The notes under the pieces were generated by a model. The model was not told the DNA's origin. It was given only the letters and a program-made list of their open reading frames with translations, and did not search any database. DNA of 64,000 nt from Fibrobacterota bacterium (lineage in GTDB: Bacteria > Fibrobacterota > Fibrobacteria > UBA5070), in the NCBI GenBank assembly GCA_016715065.1, contig JADKBN010000015.1:1-64000 (forward strand). Direction: 5' to 3'. A program made the position numbers and the translations under genes. This document shows, in pieces, positions 9,998 to 18,385 of this stretch (position 1 is the first letter of the stretch; the number at the start of each line of letters is the position of its first letter).

Positions 9998-10630
9998 TCA
10001 GGAGAAGTTTTCGACCTTGTCCACCAGACCGTACTCGCAAGCCTCGGTGGCGGTCATGATGTTGTCGCGGTCGGTATCGATCTCCAGCTGTTCCAACGTC
10101 TTGCCGGACGCCTCGGCCAGAAGCTGGTTGAGCTCGCGGCGGATGCGCAGCATTTCTTCGGCTTGGATCTGGATGTCGGAGGCCGGGCCGTACATGGTGC
10201 CGGAAATCAAGGGCTGGTGGATCATCACGCGACTGCGCTTCCAGGCATAGCGCTTGCCCTTCTTGCCGTAGGCGGCGATCACCGCACCCATGGAGGCGGC
10301 TTGCCCCATCACCACGGTGACAACTTCGGACTTGACCGCGTCCATGGCATCCAGGATGGCGGTGCCGGAGGTGATCACGCCACCCGGGCTGTTGACCAGA
10401 AGCACGATGTCTTCGTGGTTGAGGCTGTCCAGGTACAGGAGCCGGGCCACCACTTCCTTGGCGGATTTGTCGTCCACTTGTCCCCACAGGAACACGCGGC
10501 GGTTCTTCAGGAAGCTCTCGGAGAGTTTCTTCTCCAGGCTTTCTTCCTTCTCCTTCTCCTTGCCTTCGCAATCCGGGCAGTGGGAGTCTTCGTCTTCGTC
10601 GTCGTCCAGCTTCCAAGGGTGGGTGTTCAT
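9998..10630 (-). CDS. clpP: ATP-dependent Clp protease proteolytic subunit
   Basis: 210 residues. The ATG at 10630 sits seven bases after AGGAG. Catalytic serine S113 lies in GQAASMG, histidine H138 in MIHQP and aspartate D185 in DTDRD, so the serine-protease triad is complete. NSPGG forms the oxyanion strand. It assembles as a barrel fed by a Clp ATPase; no clpX or clpA is adjacent. The first 40 residues are an unusual acidic-then-charged extension (DDDEDED, then HCPDCEG with a CxxC pair, then KEKEKEESLEKK) which ordinary ClpP lacks. This could be a processed propeptide or an extra contact with the ATPase. Downstream of cysS on the same strand, with a dispersed repeat between them. Confidence 0.9.
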   Translation of the reverse strand: MNTHPWKLDDDEDEDSHCPDCEGKEKEKEESLEKKLSESFLKNRRVFLWGQVDDKSAKEVVARLLYLDSLNHEDIVLLVNSPGGVITSGTAILDAMDAVKSEVVTVVMGQAASMGAVIAAYGKKGKRYAWKRSRVMIHQPLISGTMYGPASDIQIQAEEMLRIRRELNQLLAEASGKTLEQLEIDTDRDNIMTATEACEYGLVDKVENFS

Positions 10631-10670
10631 GCTGTTTCTCCTGTAGGACTCAAAAGTACGTCAACCATCT

Positions 10671-10712
10671 CCGTTCGTCCTGAGGAGCCCGACTGGGCGT
10701 CTCGAAGGGCGG
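10671..10712 (+). repeat. Dispersed hairpin repeat, copy 1
   Basis: Begins CCGTTCGTCCTGAGGA and ends GTCTCGAAGGGCGG. Between these fixed arms is a small perfect stem-loop, GCCC-GACT-GGGC. Three more copies with the same arms lie at 14509, 14670 (inverted) and 63620. Located in the gap between cysS and clpP. Confidence 0.8.
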
Positions 10713-10787
10713 AAGAAGGGACGTAAAAACCATCTATTCTGAAGTATACTCGCCCACGACAGGATCGAACCGCCTGTGGCGCTCCAA

Positions 10788-12221
10788 TCAGGCCTTCTTC
10801 CAAGTCGGACCCGTGGGAGTGTCGGTCACCACGACCTTCAGATCGGCCAATTCCTTGCGAATTCGGTCGGCCTCCGGCCAATTCTTCGACTCGCGAGCCA
10901 CCGTTCGGGCCGCCACCAAGGCGTCGATGCGCGCGGCCTCGTCGTCGTCCACCGCCTCCGCCTCGGGTTCCGGAAGGGACACTTCCAGGGAAAGCCCCAG
11001 CACCCGGTCCCAATCCAGCAAAAGTCGTCCGCGCAGGGCCTCGGTCAGGGCGGTTTCGCGAGCCAATGTCTGGGCCACGCCCAGGGCCTTGGGGATGTTC
11101 AGATCCTGCCCCAACGCCTCCTCGAAGCGATCTTGCCAGATTTTGGCATCCCCAGGGAGGGTCGCGGATGGGACTTGCGAGGCCTGGAAGGCCGCCACCA
11201 AGGGCGCGGTGCGGCGTCGGAAGGCCCGGTGGGCGTCGCGGGCCGATTCCAGGTTGGGCCACGAAAAAGTCAGGAACTTGCGGTAGTGGGCCGTCGCGCA
11301 GAAGTACCGGTAGTCCAAGGCGTGGAAGCCCCGGTCCACCAGAACCTGCAAGGTGAGGAACTCGCCGGAGGACTTCGACATCTTGTCGGAATCCTCGGTC
11401 TTCAAAAATTCGTTGTGCAACCAGAACCGGGCGAAGGGCACGCCATCGTGGGCGCATTCGCTCTGGGCGATCTCGTTGGTGTGGTGCACGCGGATGTGGT
11501 CGGTGCCGCCGCAGTGGATGTCCAGGGTTTTCCCGATCAAAGCCGTGGACATGGCGCTGCACTCCACATGCCACCCCGGGAAACCCACTCCCCACGGGCT
11601 CTCCCACTCCATGGCACGGCGTTTGTCCTTCGGGGAGATCTTCCAGAGGGCAAAATCCGTCGGGTTTTTCTTGTCGCCCAGATCCACCCGCACTCCGGCC
11701 AGGAGTTTGTCCATCTTGATGCCGGCGAAGTCGCCGTAGGCCGCGAACTTCTCGGTATCGAAATACAACGCGTCGGAGGTGCGGTAGGCGTAGCCACGCG
11801 ATTCCAGCTCCTGCACCAGCGAAATCTGTTGGGGGATGTAGTCGGTGGCCTTGGGCCAGTGGGTGGGCTGCAACAGGTTCAGGCGCTGCCAATCGCGCAG
11901 GAAGGCCTCGGTGTAATGGGCGGCGATCTCCCAAACGGTGCGTCCTTCGCGAGCGGCTCCCTTTTCCATCTTGTCGTCGCCGTCGTCGGCGTCGGAGGTC
12001 AAGTGGCCAACGTCGGTGATGTTCACCACGTGGTTGACCGCGTATCCCGCGTATTCCAGGGCGCGGCGCAGGAAATCTTCGTTCACGTACGTGCGAAGGT
12101 TCCCGATGTGGGCGTAGTGGTAGACCGTGGGGCCGCAACAGTACATCCCCACACGCCCCGGTTCGAGAGACTCGAACTCCTGGAGCTTGCGCCCGAGGGT
12201 GTTGTGGAAATGCAACTTCAT
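10788..12221 (-). CDS. cysS: Cysteinyl-tRNA synthetase
   Basis: 477 residues, ATG at 12221. Charges tRNA-Cys with cysteine in the cytoplasm. The class I signature is YAHIGNLRTY (HIGH-type, here HIGN) near residue 37; KMSKS is present in SDKMSKSSGEF. GMYCCGPTVY near residue 28, GWHVECSAM and IHCGGTDHIRVHHTNEIAQSE carry the zinc ligands and substrate-binding residues of CysRS. The C-terminal helical anticodon domain ends with ESKNWPEADRIRKELAD. Length is normal. purM lies 81 bases upstream on the same strand and clpP downstream. Confidence 0.95.
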   Translation of the reverse strand: MKLHFHNTLGRKLQEFESLEPGRVGMYCCGPTVYHYAHIGNLRTYVNEDFLRRALEYAGYAVNHVVNITDVGHLTSDADDGDDKMEKGAAREGRTVWEIAAHYTEAFLRDWQRLNLLQPTHWPKATDYIPQQISLVQELESRGYAYRTSDALYFDTEKFAAYGDFAGIKMDKLLAGVRVDLGDKKNPTDFALWKISPKDKRRAMEWESPWGVGFPGWHVECSAMSTALIGKTLDIHCGGTDHIRVHHTNEIAQSECAHDGVPFARFWLHNEFLKTEDSDKMSKSSGEFLTLQVLVDRGFHALDYRYFCATAHYRKFLTFSWPNLESARDAHRAFRRRTAPLVAAFQASQVPSATLPGDAKIWQDRFEEALGQDLNIPKALGVAQTLARETALTEALRGRLLLDWDRVLGLSLEVSLPEPEAEAVDDDEAARIDALVAARTVARESKNWPEADRIRKELADLKVVVTDTPTGPTWKKA

Positions 12222-12302
12222 TGCGTCTACCTCAAGTGTGCCCCGATGGAAAGGATGGTGACCTCCCCGTGGGGCGCTTGGGCCGCGGAGGTCGCCGCGA
12301 AC

Positions 12303-13325
12303 TCAGCCCAGCAATCGGACGGTGTTCGAGCCCTTGGCGATCTCGCCCACCACATGCACTGTCTCGCCGGCTTCCACCAAACGAGCACGCAGGTCCTCGG
12401 CGCGGTCGGCATCGACCATCACGAGCATGCCCAGACCCATGTTGAAGGTCCGGTCCATCTCGTCGCGCTCGATCTGACCCAACTCCGCGATGTGACGGAA
12501 CAAGGCGGGAACTTCCCAGGCCCGGCGATCGATCACGGCGTCGCAATCGGCGGGCAGCACGCGGGGGATGTTCCCCTGGAAGCCACCGCCGGTGAGGTGC
12601 ACCATGCCGTTGACGGCCTTTTCTTCCACCAGCGGAAGGAGCGCCTTGAGATAGGAACGGTGCGGAGCCATCAGGGCTTCGCGCAGCGATCCGTTGAGGC
12701 CATCCAAGCGTGCGTCCAGCGAGAGCCCGGCCTTGTCGAAGAAGACCTTGCGGGCCAACGAGTAGCCGTTGGTGTGCAAGCCAGCGCTGCCCAAAGCGAG
12801 GATGGTGTTCCCTGCCTTGATGCGCGAGCCGTCGAGGAGGTTTTCACGCTCCACGACGCCCACGATGTATCCGGCCAGGTCGTATTCGCCGTCGGGATAG
12901 AAGCCCGGCATCTCCGCCGTCTCGCCACCGATCAGAGAGGCGCCGTTTTCACGGCAGGCCTTGGCGACACCATCGACGATGCCTTCCACGACACCGTCGT
13001 GGAGCTTGCCGGTGGCGATGTAGTCCAGGAAGAACAAGGGCTTGGCACCTTGCACCAAAATGTCGTCCACGCAGTGGTTGACGATATCTTGGCCCACGGT
13101 GTTGTGGATGCCCGACTGGAAGGCGAGCTTGAGCTTGGTGCCCACGCCATCGCAACTGGAGACCAACACAGGCTCGACGCCCAAGTTGCGGGCATCGAAG
13201 CAACCACCGAACCCACCAAAGCCACCCATCACGCGGGGGCCGAAGGTGCTTTTCACAGCTTGGGCGATGTTGTTCTTGACCTTGTCGGAGCGCTCGAGGG
13301 ATACCCCGGCTTCGGCGTAGTTCAT
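12303..13325 (-). CDS. purM: Phosphoribosylformylglycinamidine cyclo-ligase (AIR synthetase)
   Basis: 340 residues from the ATG at 13325 (MNYAEAGVSLERSDKVK, the usual PurM start). Catalyses the ATP-dependent ring closure of FGAM to aminoimidazole ribonucleotide in purine synthesis. Family signatures: SSCDGVGTKLKLAF, DIVNHCVDDILVQGAKPLFFLDY, LIGGETAEMPGFY and HLTGGGFQGNIPRVLP. Length is normal. No other pur gene is adjacent; it precedes cysS on the same strand. Longer upstream in-frame starts would run into the terminator of the next gene. Confidence 0.95.
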   Translation of the reverse strand: MNYAEAGVSLERSDKVKNNIAQAVKSTFGPRVMGGFGGFGGCFDARNLGVEPVLVSSCDGVGTKLKLAFQSGIHNTVGQDIVNHCVDDILVQGAKPLFFLDYIATGKLHDGVVEGIVDGVAKACRENGASLIGGETAEMPGFYPDGEYDLAGYIVGVVERENLLDGSRIKAGNTILALGSAGLHTNGYSLARKVFFDKAGLSLDARLDGLNGSLREALMAPHRSYLKALLPLVEEKAVNGMVHLTGGGFQGNIPRVLPADCDAVIDRRAWEVPALFRHIAELGQIERDEMDRTFNMGLGMLVMVDADRAEDLRARLVEAGETVHVVGEIAKGSNTVRLLG

Positions 13326-13362
13326 GCGACGACGATCCTCGGAAAAAGGGAGATCAACATAT

Positions 13363-13396
13363 AAAAAGCCCCGGCCCTCTCGAAAGGGTCCGGGGC
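13363..13396 (-). terminator. Intrinsic terminator of the 13417-14328 barrel gene
   Basis: Read on the minus strand, GCCCCGGACCC and its near-complement GGGCCGGGGC enclose a TTTCGAGA loop and are followed by five T residues. It sits just after the stop of the barrel gene and ahead of purM. Confidence 0.85.
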
Positions 13397-13416
13397 ATAG
13401 ATCTTGAAAAAGATTC

Positions 13417-14328
13417 TCAGCGAGCGGAGACGCGGTAGGGACGAAGCGCTGCAAGGGCCAGAGCTTCGCGCACATCGCGCACCCGACTTACGGTGCGTTG
13501 GTCCGCCTCGCGCTCCACTTTGGAGGCAAAGGTCCAGCGCAGGTCCGCACGGAAGTAGGCACCCGAGAGATCGAACGGTGCGGGTTCATAGGTTTCCGTC
13601 GCCTTCAACGTGGAATCGATCCGTGTTTCTGCCAGTCGCGCCTTGACCATTCCTTCACCGAGCTCCATGGCATCCGATTGCAGAACCCGCCATCCGATTT
13701 GGCCTTCCAGATTCAGCCGACGTCCAAGGTTGATCCGCCCACCGACATATCCTGTCGCCAGCAACGCGTTGCTGTAGGTCCAGTCGTTGTAGTAATGCGT
13801 GAGGATGATATCGGTGCCTTCCGAGCGCCGAAGTACCGTGAACGGGTTTCGGAAGCCCACGAACCCGATGCCCGCGGAGCCGCCCAGCAGGAGATTGATC
13901 GGGAATTCGTTGGGAAACATGGCCACGTCCAACGAAAGGTCGACCGGGATCACTTGGTACTGGTACTTGGAAAACATTCCCAGCTTTGCCAGCTCTGTCT
14001 TCCTGTTCGAGGCGCCGTCCAACAGCTGGTAGCCGACGTTGATCCCAACGTGCACGCGCGAATACGCCACTCCAAAGCTCAACCCGCCAGCAGGGATGAC
14101 TTTCATGAAAAAGTCGTCGCCGAGGGTATCCTTGGCCCTCGGGTCCACATTGGCAAACAGGTCGTCGGTATTCACCATGTACGTGCCCGCCCAAACGCCG
14201 AAGTAAGGCTGGATCTCGCTGGACACGCGTTCTTCATCCCATGCACGGACCTGGGAAGGGATTGCACAAAGGACGGCCATCGCGGCGGCAAGCCGAGTCG
14301 CAAGTCCGGAAGTCAGGCGGTAGCGCAT
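13417..14328 (-). CDS. Putative outer-membrane beta-barrel protein
   Basis: 303 residues from the ATG at 14328, seven bases after AGGAG. A signal peptide (about residues 1-29, ending IPSQVRA) is followed by a long run of amphipathic strands (YFGVWAGTYMVN, GGLSFGVAYSRVHVGINVGYQLL, INLLLGGSAGIGFVGF, NALLATGYVGGRINLGRRLNLEGQIGWRVL, GAYFRADLRWTF). This is the texture of a 10-14-strand barrel. After the last strand there is an unusual basic tail of about 40 residues, rich in arginine and alanine (QRTVSRVRDVREALALAALRP), which may lie in the periplasm. No known family is recognised. Monocistronic, with its own terminator. Confidence 0.55.
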   Translation of the reverse strand: MRYRLTSGLATRLAAAMAVLCAIPSQVRAWDEERVSSEIQPYFGVWAGTYMVNTDDLFANVDPRAKDTLGDDFFMKVIPAGGLSFGVAYSRVHVGINVGYQLLDGASNRKTELAKLGMFSKYQYQVIPVDLSLDVAMFPNEFPINLLLGGSAGIGFVGFRNPFTVLRRSEGTDIILTHYYNDWTYSNALLATGYVGGRINLGRRLNLEGQIGWRVLQSDAMELGEGMVKARLAETRIDSTLKATETYEPAPFDLSGAYFRADLRWTFASKVEREADQRTVSRVRDVREALALAALRPYRVSAR

Positions 14329-14508
14329 GCAAAGTCTCCTGAGGAACCGTGAGTCTGAATCCTCATAATACCATGGAAAATCAGAACTTGCGAGGGGTTC
14401 TGCCAAAAATCGGGAGTCAGCCATGTAAGAAGGGAGGCAGAGATGAAGTCAGGCCATTCTTTCGAGGAGGAGCTCACGATCCTCCTGGAAGACCAAAAAG
14501 CGAGATAT

Positions 14509-14553
14509 CCGTTCGTCCTGAGGAGGTGGCGTAGCCACTCGTCTCGAAGGGCG
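14509..14553 (+). repeat. Dispersed hairpin repeat, copy 2
   Basis: Same outer arms as copy 1 (CCGTTCGTCCTGAGGA and CGTCTCGAAGGGCG). Its central stem is different but still perfect: GTGGC-GTA-GCCAC. Confidence 0.8.
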
Positions 14554-14669
14554 AAGTCCTGAGGCCGCAAAGGTGGGCGAACGCTTGAATCGCCCCGGGT
14601 TTTCGGGAGGCCTCCTGTTTCGAGTCACACCGTCGTGGTGAACCCGATAGGTTGCATAGTAGTGGACCT

Positions 14670-14711
14670 CGCCCTTCGAGACGCGCCTTTGGCGCTCCTC
14701 AGGACGAACGG
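14670..14711 (-). repeat. Dispersed hairpin repeat, copy 3 (inverted)
   Basis: Read on the minus strand it begins CCGTTCGTCCTGAGGA and ends GTCTCGAAGGGCG, with the central stem GCGCC-AAA-GGCGC. It faces copy 2, so the two form an inverted pair about 200 bases long. Confidence 0.8.
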
Positions 14712-14768
14712 TATTTCCATTTCCTGCAGTCCTGAACTCTTAGCAGGGAATCTCAGCGAGTCGAGCGT

Positions 14769-15731
14769 CTACTCTCCCCCGCCCCGGAGCCGGTCTTTGG
14801 CTCGACGGACCAGCTCGCTTTCTCCGCGCATCTGGTGCCACAGGGCCAGGCGCTCGAGCAGTTCCTGCGACCCTGGCTCCTCCAGGGCGATCGCCCGGTC
14901 CAGGGCTTGGTAGGCCTCTTCGGCGTTCTCCGCGCGCCAAGCCGCTTGCCCCAGCGCCTTCCATAACCTGCCTTCGCGGGGCAACGCCTGCGTGGCTTGG
15001 CGCAACACCGCCACCGCCGTGGCATCCGACCCTTCGCGTTGCAGGATGCGCGCCAGCAGCAACCACGCACTGGTGCGGGTGGAGTCCAGCGCCAACGCAT
15101 GCTGCGCGCTCTGGCGGGCCTGCTCCCATTGGCGGGTTCGTTCCCAAAGGGCTGCACGGGTGATCCACTGGTTGGCATTGGTGTCGGTCCCGATCTGGGC
15201 CCAGCGCAGCAGGGCCAACCGGGCGGCCACCGTGTCGGAGGCTTGCAGGTGGGCACGAACCAGGCCTTCGTGGGCGTTGGTCCGAGCAGAATCGGCGCGC
15301 AGCGCCTTGGAAAACCATTCGATCCCGCCCACGGCATCGTTTTGGGTCAGCCGGATCTCGCCCAGACGTTCCGCCGGCAATGGGTCCTTTTGGTCCAGCT
15401 CCCACAATTGCTCGTATTGGGCCACCGCCACACCCACCTGGCCATCCTCTTCGGAAAGAATTGCCAAATTCAATCGCGCCCGCTTGAACCGCGGCGCCCA
15501 TTCCAGGGCCTTGCGCCATGCCGCCGCCGCCTCGCCTCTTTGTTTGAGCCGAGCCTGGCAATTGCCGTAGTTGAACCAGGCGATTGCCGGTTGTTCGCCG
15601 CGACGTCCCGCCAGCCGGTACAGCTTGGCCGCCTCTTCGATGCGGCCGGAATCGTAGGCGATCCCTGCTTTGGTGAACAGGTCCATCGGGGCGGAGGCCA
15701 AAAACGCAATCAGAAGGGAGAGGGTGGCCAT
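14769..15731 (-). CDS. TPR protein of the TonB cluster
   Basis: 320 residues. A short hydrophobic N-terminus (MATLSLLIAFLASA) suggests export to the periplasm. The rest is a run of about eight tetratricopeptide repeats (AGIAYDSGRIEEAAKLYRLA, FNYGNCQARLKQRGEAAAAWRKAL, LGQAAWRAENAEEAYQALDRAI). TPR proteins regularly close the DUF3450-ExbB-ExbD-TonB clusters of Gram-negative bacteria and are thought to organise the energising complex. It starts three bases after the tonB stop, so it is part of that operon. Confidence 0.75.
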   Translation of the reverse strand: MATLSLLIAFLASAPMDLFTKAGIAYDSGRIEEAAKLYRLAGRRGEQPAIAWFNYGNCQARLKQRGEAAAAWRKALEWAPRFKRARLNLAILSEEDGQVGVAVAQYEQLWELDQKDPLPAERLGEIRLTQNDAVGGIEWFSKALRADSARTNAHEGLVRAHLQASDTVAARLALLRWAQIGTDTNANQWITRAALWERTRQWEQARQSAQHALALDSTRTSAWLLLARILQREGSDATAVAVLRQATQALPREGRLWKALGQAAWRAENAEEAYQALDRAIALEEPGSQELLERLALWHQMRGESELVRRAKDRLRGGGE

Positions 15732-15734
15732 GTC

Positions 15735-16514
15735 CTACTCCAGGTGGAAGGTGTAAGGAATGCGCACCCACTGCGGAACCGGCACGCCACCCAGCTGCGC
15801 CGGCTTGAACCGCCAGTCCCGGCTCGCCGATTGGATCGCGGTCTCGAATCCATAACCGGGCGGAGCGCCTTGTACCTCCAGCTTTTCCACCCGACCCCGC
15901 TCATCCACCAGAATCCGCAATTCCAGCGTCGCCTGGACCCCGTCTTCCTTGGCGCGCCTGGGGTATGGGGGGTCCACCAGTCGATCCACTCCGGCGTCCT
16001 GGTCCACCTGGCCCAATTGGTAGATCATCCGCTGGGTGCCCACGCCGTCGCCGGTCCCGGTGCCGATCCCGTTTCCCTTGCCACCACCACCGGCAGCCAC
16101 GGCCATTCCATCAGGCCCGCCTTCCAGCCCCAAGTCCAGTCCCGGTGCATTGCCCGCTCCCCCTCCTGCCCCCGGATCCACCAAGCCCGCGACAGGAGCG
16201 GCCATGGCGGCAACTTGGGTAGTGGGCGTAGGCGCAACGGTGGGAGCCTGAATCTCTGGAACCTGTTCGACGCGGGGTGGAGCCGGGGGGATTTCCACGG
16301 GCAACGACTCCATGGGCTTGCCTTGGGCGGGCGGCGCCACGACAGATTCTGTCGCCGGAGCGAACCACCAGACCGCCCCTACCACCACGGCCACGAGAGG
16401 AATCCACCACGGGAGCTTGCGACGGGAAGCATGAGGCACGGCAAGCGCCGGGACCCGACTCGGCATCCCCCAAACGGGCCGCTGCCGCCAGCGCGACCGC
16501 GAAGCATGGATCAC
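15735..16514 (-). CDS. tonB: TonB energy transducer
   Basis: 259 residues from a GTG at 16514 that overlaps the exbD stop (GTGA). One transmembrane helix (WWIPLVAVVVGAVWWF, about residues 35-50) leads into a periplasmic spacer that is proline-rich and then glycine-rich, with a GNGIGTGTGDGVGT stretch. The C-terminal TonB domain follows: PPYPRRAKEDGVQATLELRI, VDERGRVEKLEVQ, ASRDWRFKPA and a last strand VRIPYTFHLE. It carries the energised state of ExbB/ExbD to outer-membrane receptors. No receptor gene is next to it. Confidence 0.85.
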   Translation of the reverse strand: MIHASRSRWRQRPVWGMPSRVPALAVPHASRRKLPWWIPLVAVVVGAVWWFAPATESVVAPPAQGKPMESLPVEIPPAPPRVEQVPEIQAPTVAPTPTTQVAAMAAPVAGLVDPGAGGGAGNAPGLDLGLEGGPDGMAVAAGGGGKGNGIGTGTGDGVGTQRMIYQLGQVDQDAGVDRLVDPPYPRRAKEDGVQATLELRILVDERGRVEKLEVQGAPPGYGFETAIQSASRDWRFKPAQLGGVPVPQWVRIPYTFHLE

Positions 16515-16924
16515 GGGGCTTCGCCCGATCGGACCTTGAGGGCGTAGCGGCGCACTCCCGCCCCGCGGACATCGTCCAGAACGGCCATCACCTTGGCATA
16601 AGGCAAACGCTCGTCGGCGGCCAGCACCACCTGCAGCCCCGTGTCGCGCCGGGAAAGATCGGACAAAATCCGTCGCAGCCCCGGGCGATCGAAGGCCCTG
16701 CCGTCCAGCCGCACGATTCCGGAGGGATCTAGCGAGACCAGCACGGAGGCGGGGGCGGAACTTTGCGCCTTGGAAGCGGAGGGAAGCCGGATGGGCACCG
16801 CCGCTGAATCCACCGCTTGGGTCACCAGCAGAAAAATGATCAACAGCACCAGCATGATGTCCACCAGCGGCGTCATGTTGATCGCCGCGATGGGGCGGCG
16901 CGGTGCAGCGGCGTCGCCCGCCAT
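16511..16924 (-). CDS. exbD: ExbD/TolR-family proton-channel subunit
   Basis: 137 residues, ATG at 16924 directly abutting the exbB stop. One N-terminal transmembrane helix (TPLVDIMLVLLIIFLLVTQ) carries the conserved aspartate of the proton path (D22 in TPLVDIML). The periplasmic part holds VLVSLDPSGIVRLDG and LQVVLAADERLPYAKVMAVLDDVRGAGVRRYAL, the usual ExbD fold. With ExbB it converts proton-motive force into movement of TonB. Confidence 0.88.
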   Translation of the reverse strand: MAGDAAAPRRPIAAINMTPLVDIMLVLLIIFLLVTQAVDSAAVPIRLPSASKAQSSAPASVLVSLDPSGIVRLDGRAFDRPGLRRILSDLSRRDTGLQVVLAADERLPYAKVMAVLDDVRGAGVRRYALKVRSGEAP

Positions 16925-18385
16925 CTATCTGCCCGGGTTCCCGAAGCGCGAGGCCGCATCCAAGGACGCGGCCACCATCAGGATCCGCAGTTCGCGGGCC
17001 CGGGCGCCCAGTTCCAAAGCGCGAACTTGGAGGGTGTTGTACACCCAGATGGCGGGAATGGCCACGAACAGGCCCACCGCGGTGGCGATCAGGGCCTCGG
17101 CGATGGCGGTCATGACCGCCTGCGGGCCACCTCCTGCCTGGCCCAGCGCAGCGAAGGCATCCAGGATTCCGCAAACGGTTCCGAACAATCCAATGAACGG
17201 GGCGTTGGATCCGATGGTCCCCAACCGCGCCAAGCCGCGCTCGAGCTTGCGCTGTTCGGCAGATTCGCAGGCGGTGAGCACTTGCTCCAACGCCTCGGGA
17301 GCCAGATCGCGCGAGGCCAAGCCCATGCGGGTCAATCTACCGGCCACCGTTTCCGGCAAGGTCGCCAGGAGCGCCTTCGCCCCGGATTCGCTGGCCATGG
17401 CGGGAACCACCACTTCTTCGTAGCGCACCGCGTCGCGTTCTTCGCGGCGAAGCCTCCGGTGGGCGATCCAGCCGGTCCAGGCCACCAACGCGCACAAGAA
17501 CACCAACAGCGCCATCACGGCGCGAGCGGCCCAGAGCGCGGCCGCGTGCAAGGGCCCCTGGCGGAAATCCAGCATCCGCGCCAAGGTGGCTCCCAAACCG
17601 GTCGGCTGCTCGACATGGAAAAATCCCGCGCCTTCCGAGCTGCCCACGCCCGGATCGACCGGCAGCAGCGCGGTGCCTGCAGACAAAAGCTGTCTGGCGG
17701 AATCGGACAGATCTTCGCGCCACTCCCAGGCGCCACCCGCCCCGGAGCGCACCAGGGCTCCGTGGATGCGTCCGTCTTCGGATGCGTACCATCCGCCCAA
17801 TGCGCCCCAAACCACAACCGTGCCGCTGGCCGCATCGCCTTCGGGACGGGGCAGGGGGCCACGGCTGGAATCCAGGACCTGGGCGCGTTTCCATTCGCGG
17901 CGCCAGGAATCCACCACGGCAGGCAGCGTCGATTCCACCGCACCGGCCTCCGAAACCAGGCGCCGGACGGAATCCACCGCTCGGATCCTTTCCTCGCGCC
18001 GGAAGGGAACGCCGCGCGAGACGCGTTCGCCCAGGGCTTCCAGCCGTCCTGACAATTCCCGTCGCACACCGTCGAGCGGGTCGGCGGGGTCGGACGCCGG
18101 GATGGCGGGCAGCAAAGCCGATTGGTCGCGGGCGATCCGACGCCAATCGAGGTCGGCCTGGGAGCGTTCCTGACGCGCCGATTCCAAGCTGTCGCGAACT
18201 TGGATGAAAACATCGTTCCAGGTGTCGCGCTCGGCCAGATCCTGGCGGCGCTTCTCCCAGCGCGAGGCCACAAGGCTGTCGCGAAGCTTCTGGAGCTTGG
18301 CCAGCTCCAATCGCTGGGTCTTGGTGGCTGCCGCAGGTGGAGGGTCGGCGGAAACAAGCAACGCGGTCAATGCCAGGAGGATCAT
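16925..18385 (-). CDS. ExbB/TolQ/MotA-family protein with long periplasmic N-terminal domain (TtpC-like)
   Basis: 486 residues; the ATG at 18385 overlaps the DUF3450 stop (ATGA). A signal-like N-terminus (MILLALTALLVSADP) and a coiled coil (about 20-110) are followed by a domain of about 150 residues, then a helix (AVMALLVFLCALVAWTGWIA, near 295-315). The ExbB core has GLARLGTIGSNAPFIGLFGTVCGILDAF and AIAEALIATAVGLFVAIPAIWVYN. This is the arrangement of TtpC-type proteins in Vibrio-like TonB2 systems, where a short ExbB gene normally follows. Here exbD follows directly and no second ExbB exists in the operon, so this one protein probably does both jobs. Confidence 0.82.
   Translation of the reverse strand: MILLALTALLVSADPPPAAATKTQRLELAKLQKLRDSLVASRWEKRRQDLAERDTWNDVFIQVRDSLESARQERSQADLDWRRIARDQSALLPAIPASDPADPLDGVRRELSGRLEALGERVSRGVPFRREERIRAVDSVRRLVSEAGAVESTLPAVVDSWRREWKRAQVLDSSRGPLPRPEGDAASGTVVVWGALGGWYASEDGRIHGALVRSGAGGAWEWREDLSDSARQLLSAGTALLPVDPGVGSSEGAGFFHVEQPTGLGATLARMLDFRQGPLHAAALWAARAVMALLVFLCALVAWTGWIAHRRLRREERDAVRYEEVVVPAMASESGAKALLATLPETVAGRLTRMGLASRDLAPEALEQVLTACESAEQRKLERGLARLGTIGSNAPFIGLFGTVCGILDAFAALGQAGGGPQAVMTAIAEALIATAVGLFVAIPAIWVYNTLQVRALELGARARELRILMVAASLDAASRFGNPGR

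Larger units (their letters stand above)
14329..14768. other. Intergenic stretch carrying an inverted pair of dispersed repeats
   Basis: 440 bases with no supported gene. They contain repeat copies 2 and 3 in opposite orientation. The 116 bases between the copies include a small stem CACC-GTCGT-GGTG and a GC-rich near-palindrome around CCCCGGGTTTTCGGG. It separates two minus-strand transcription units. Confidence 0.7.

Noticed and set aside
10776..13364. 862-codon plus-strand open frame opposite cysS and purM
   Set aside because: It is antisense to two unmistakable enzymes; histidine/valine-rich composition is the typical shadow of GC-rich coding DNA.
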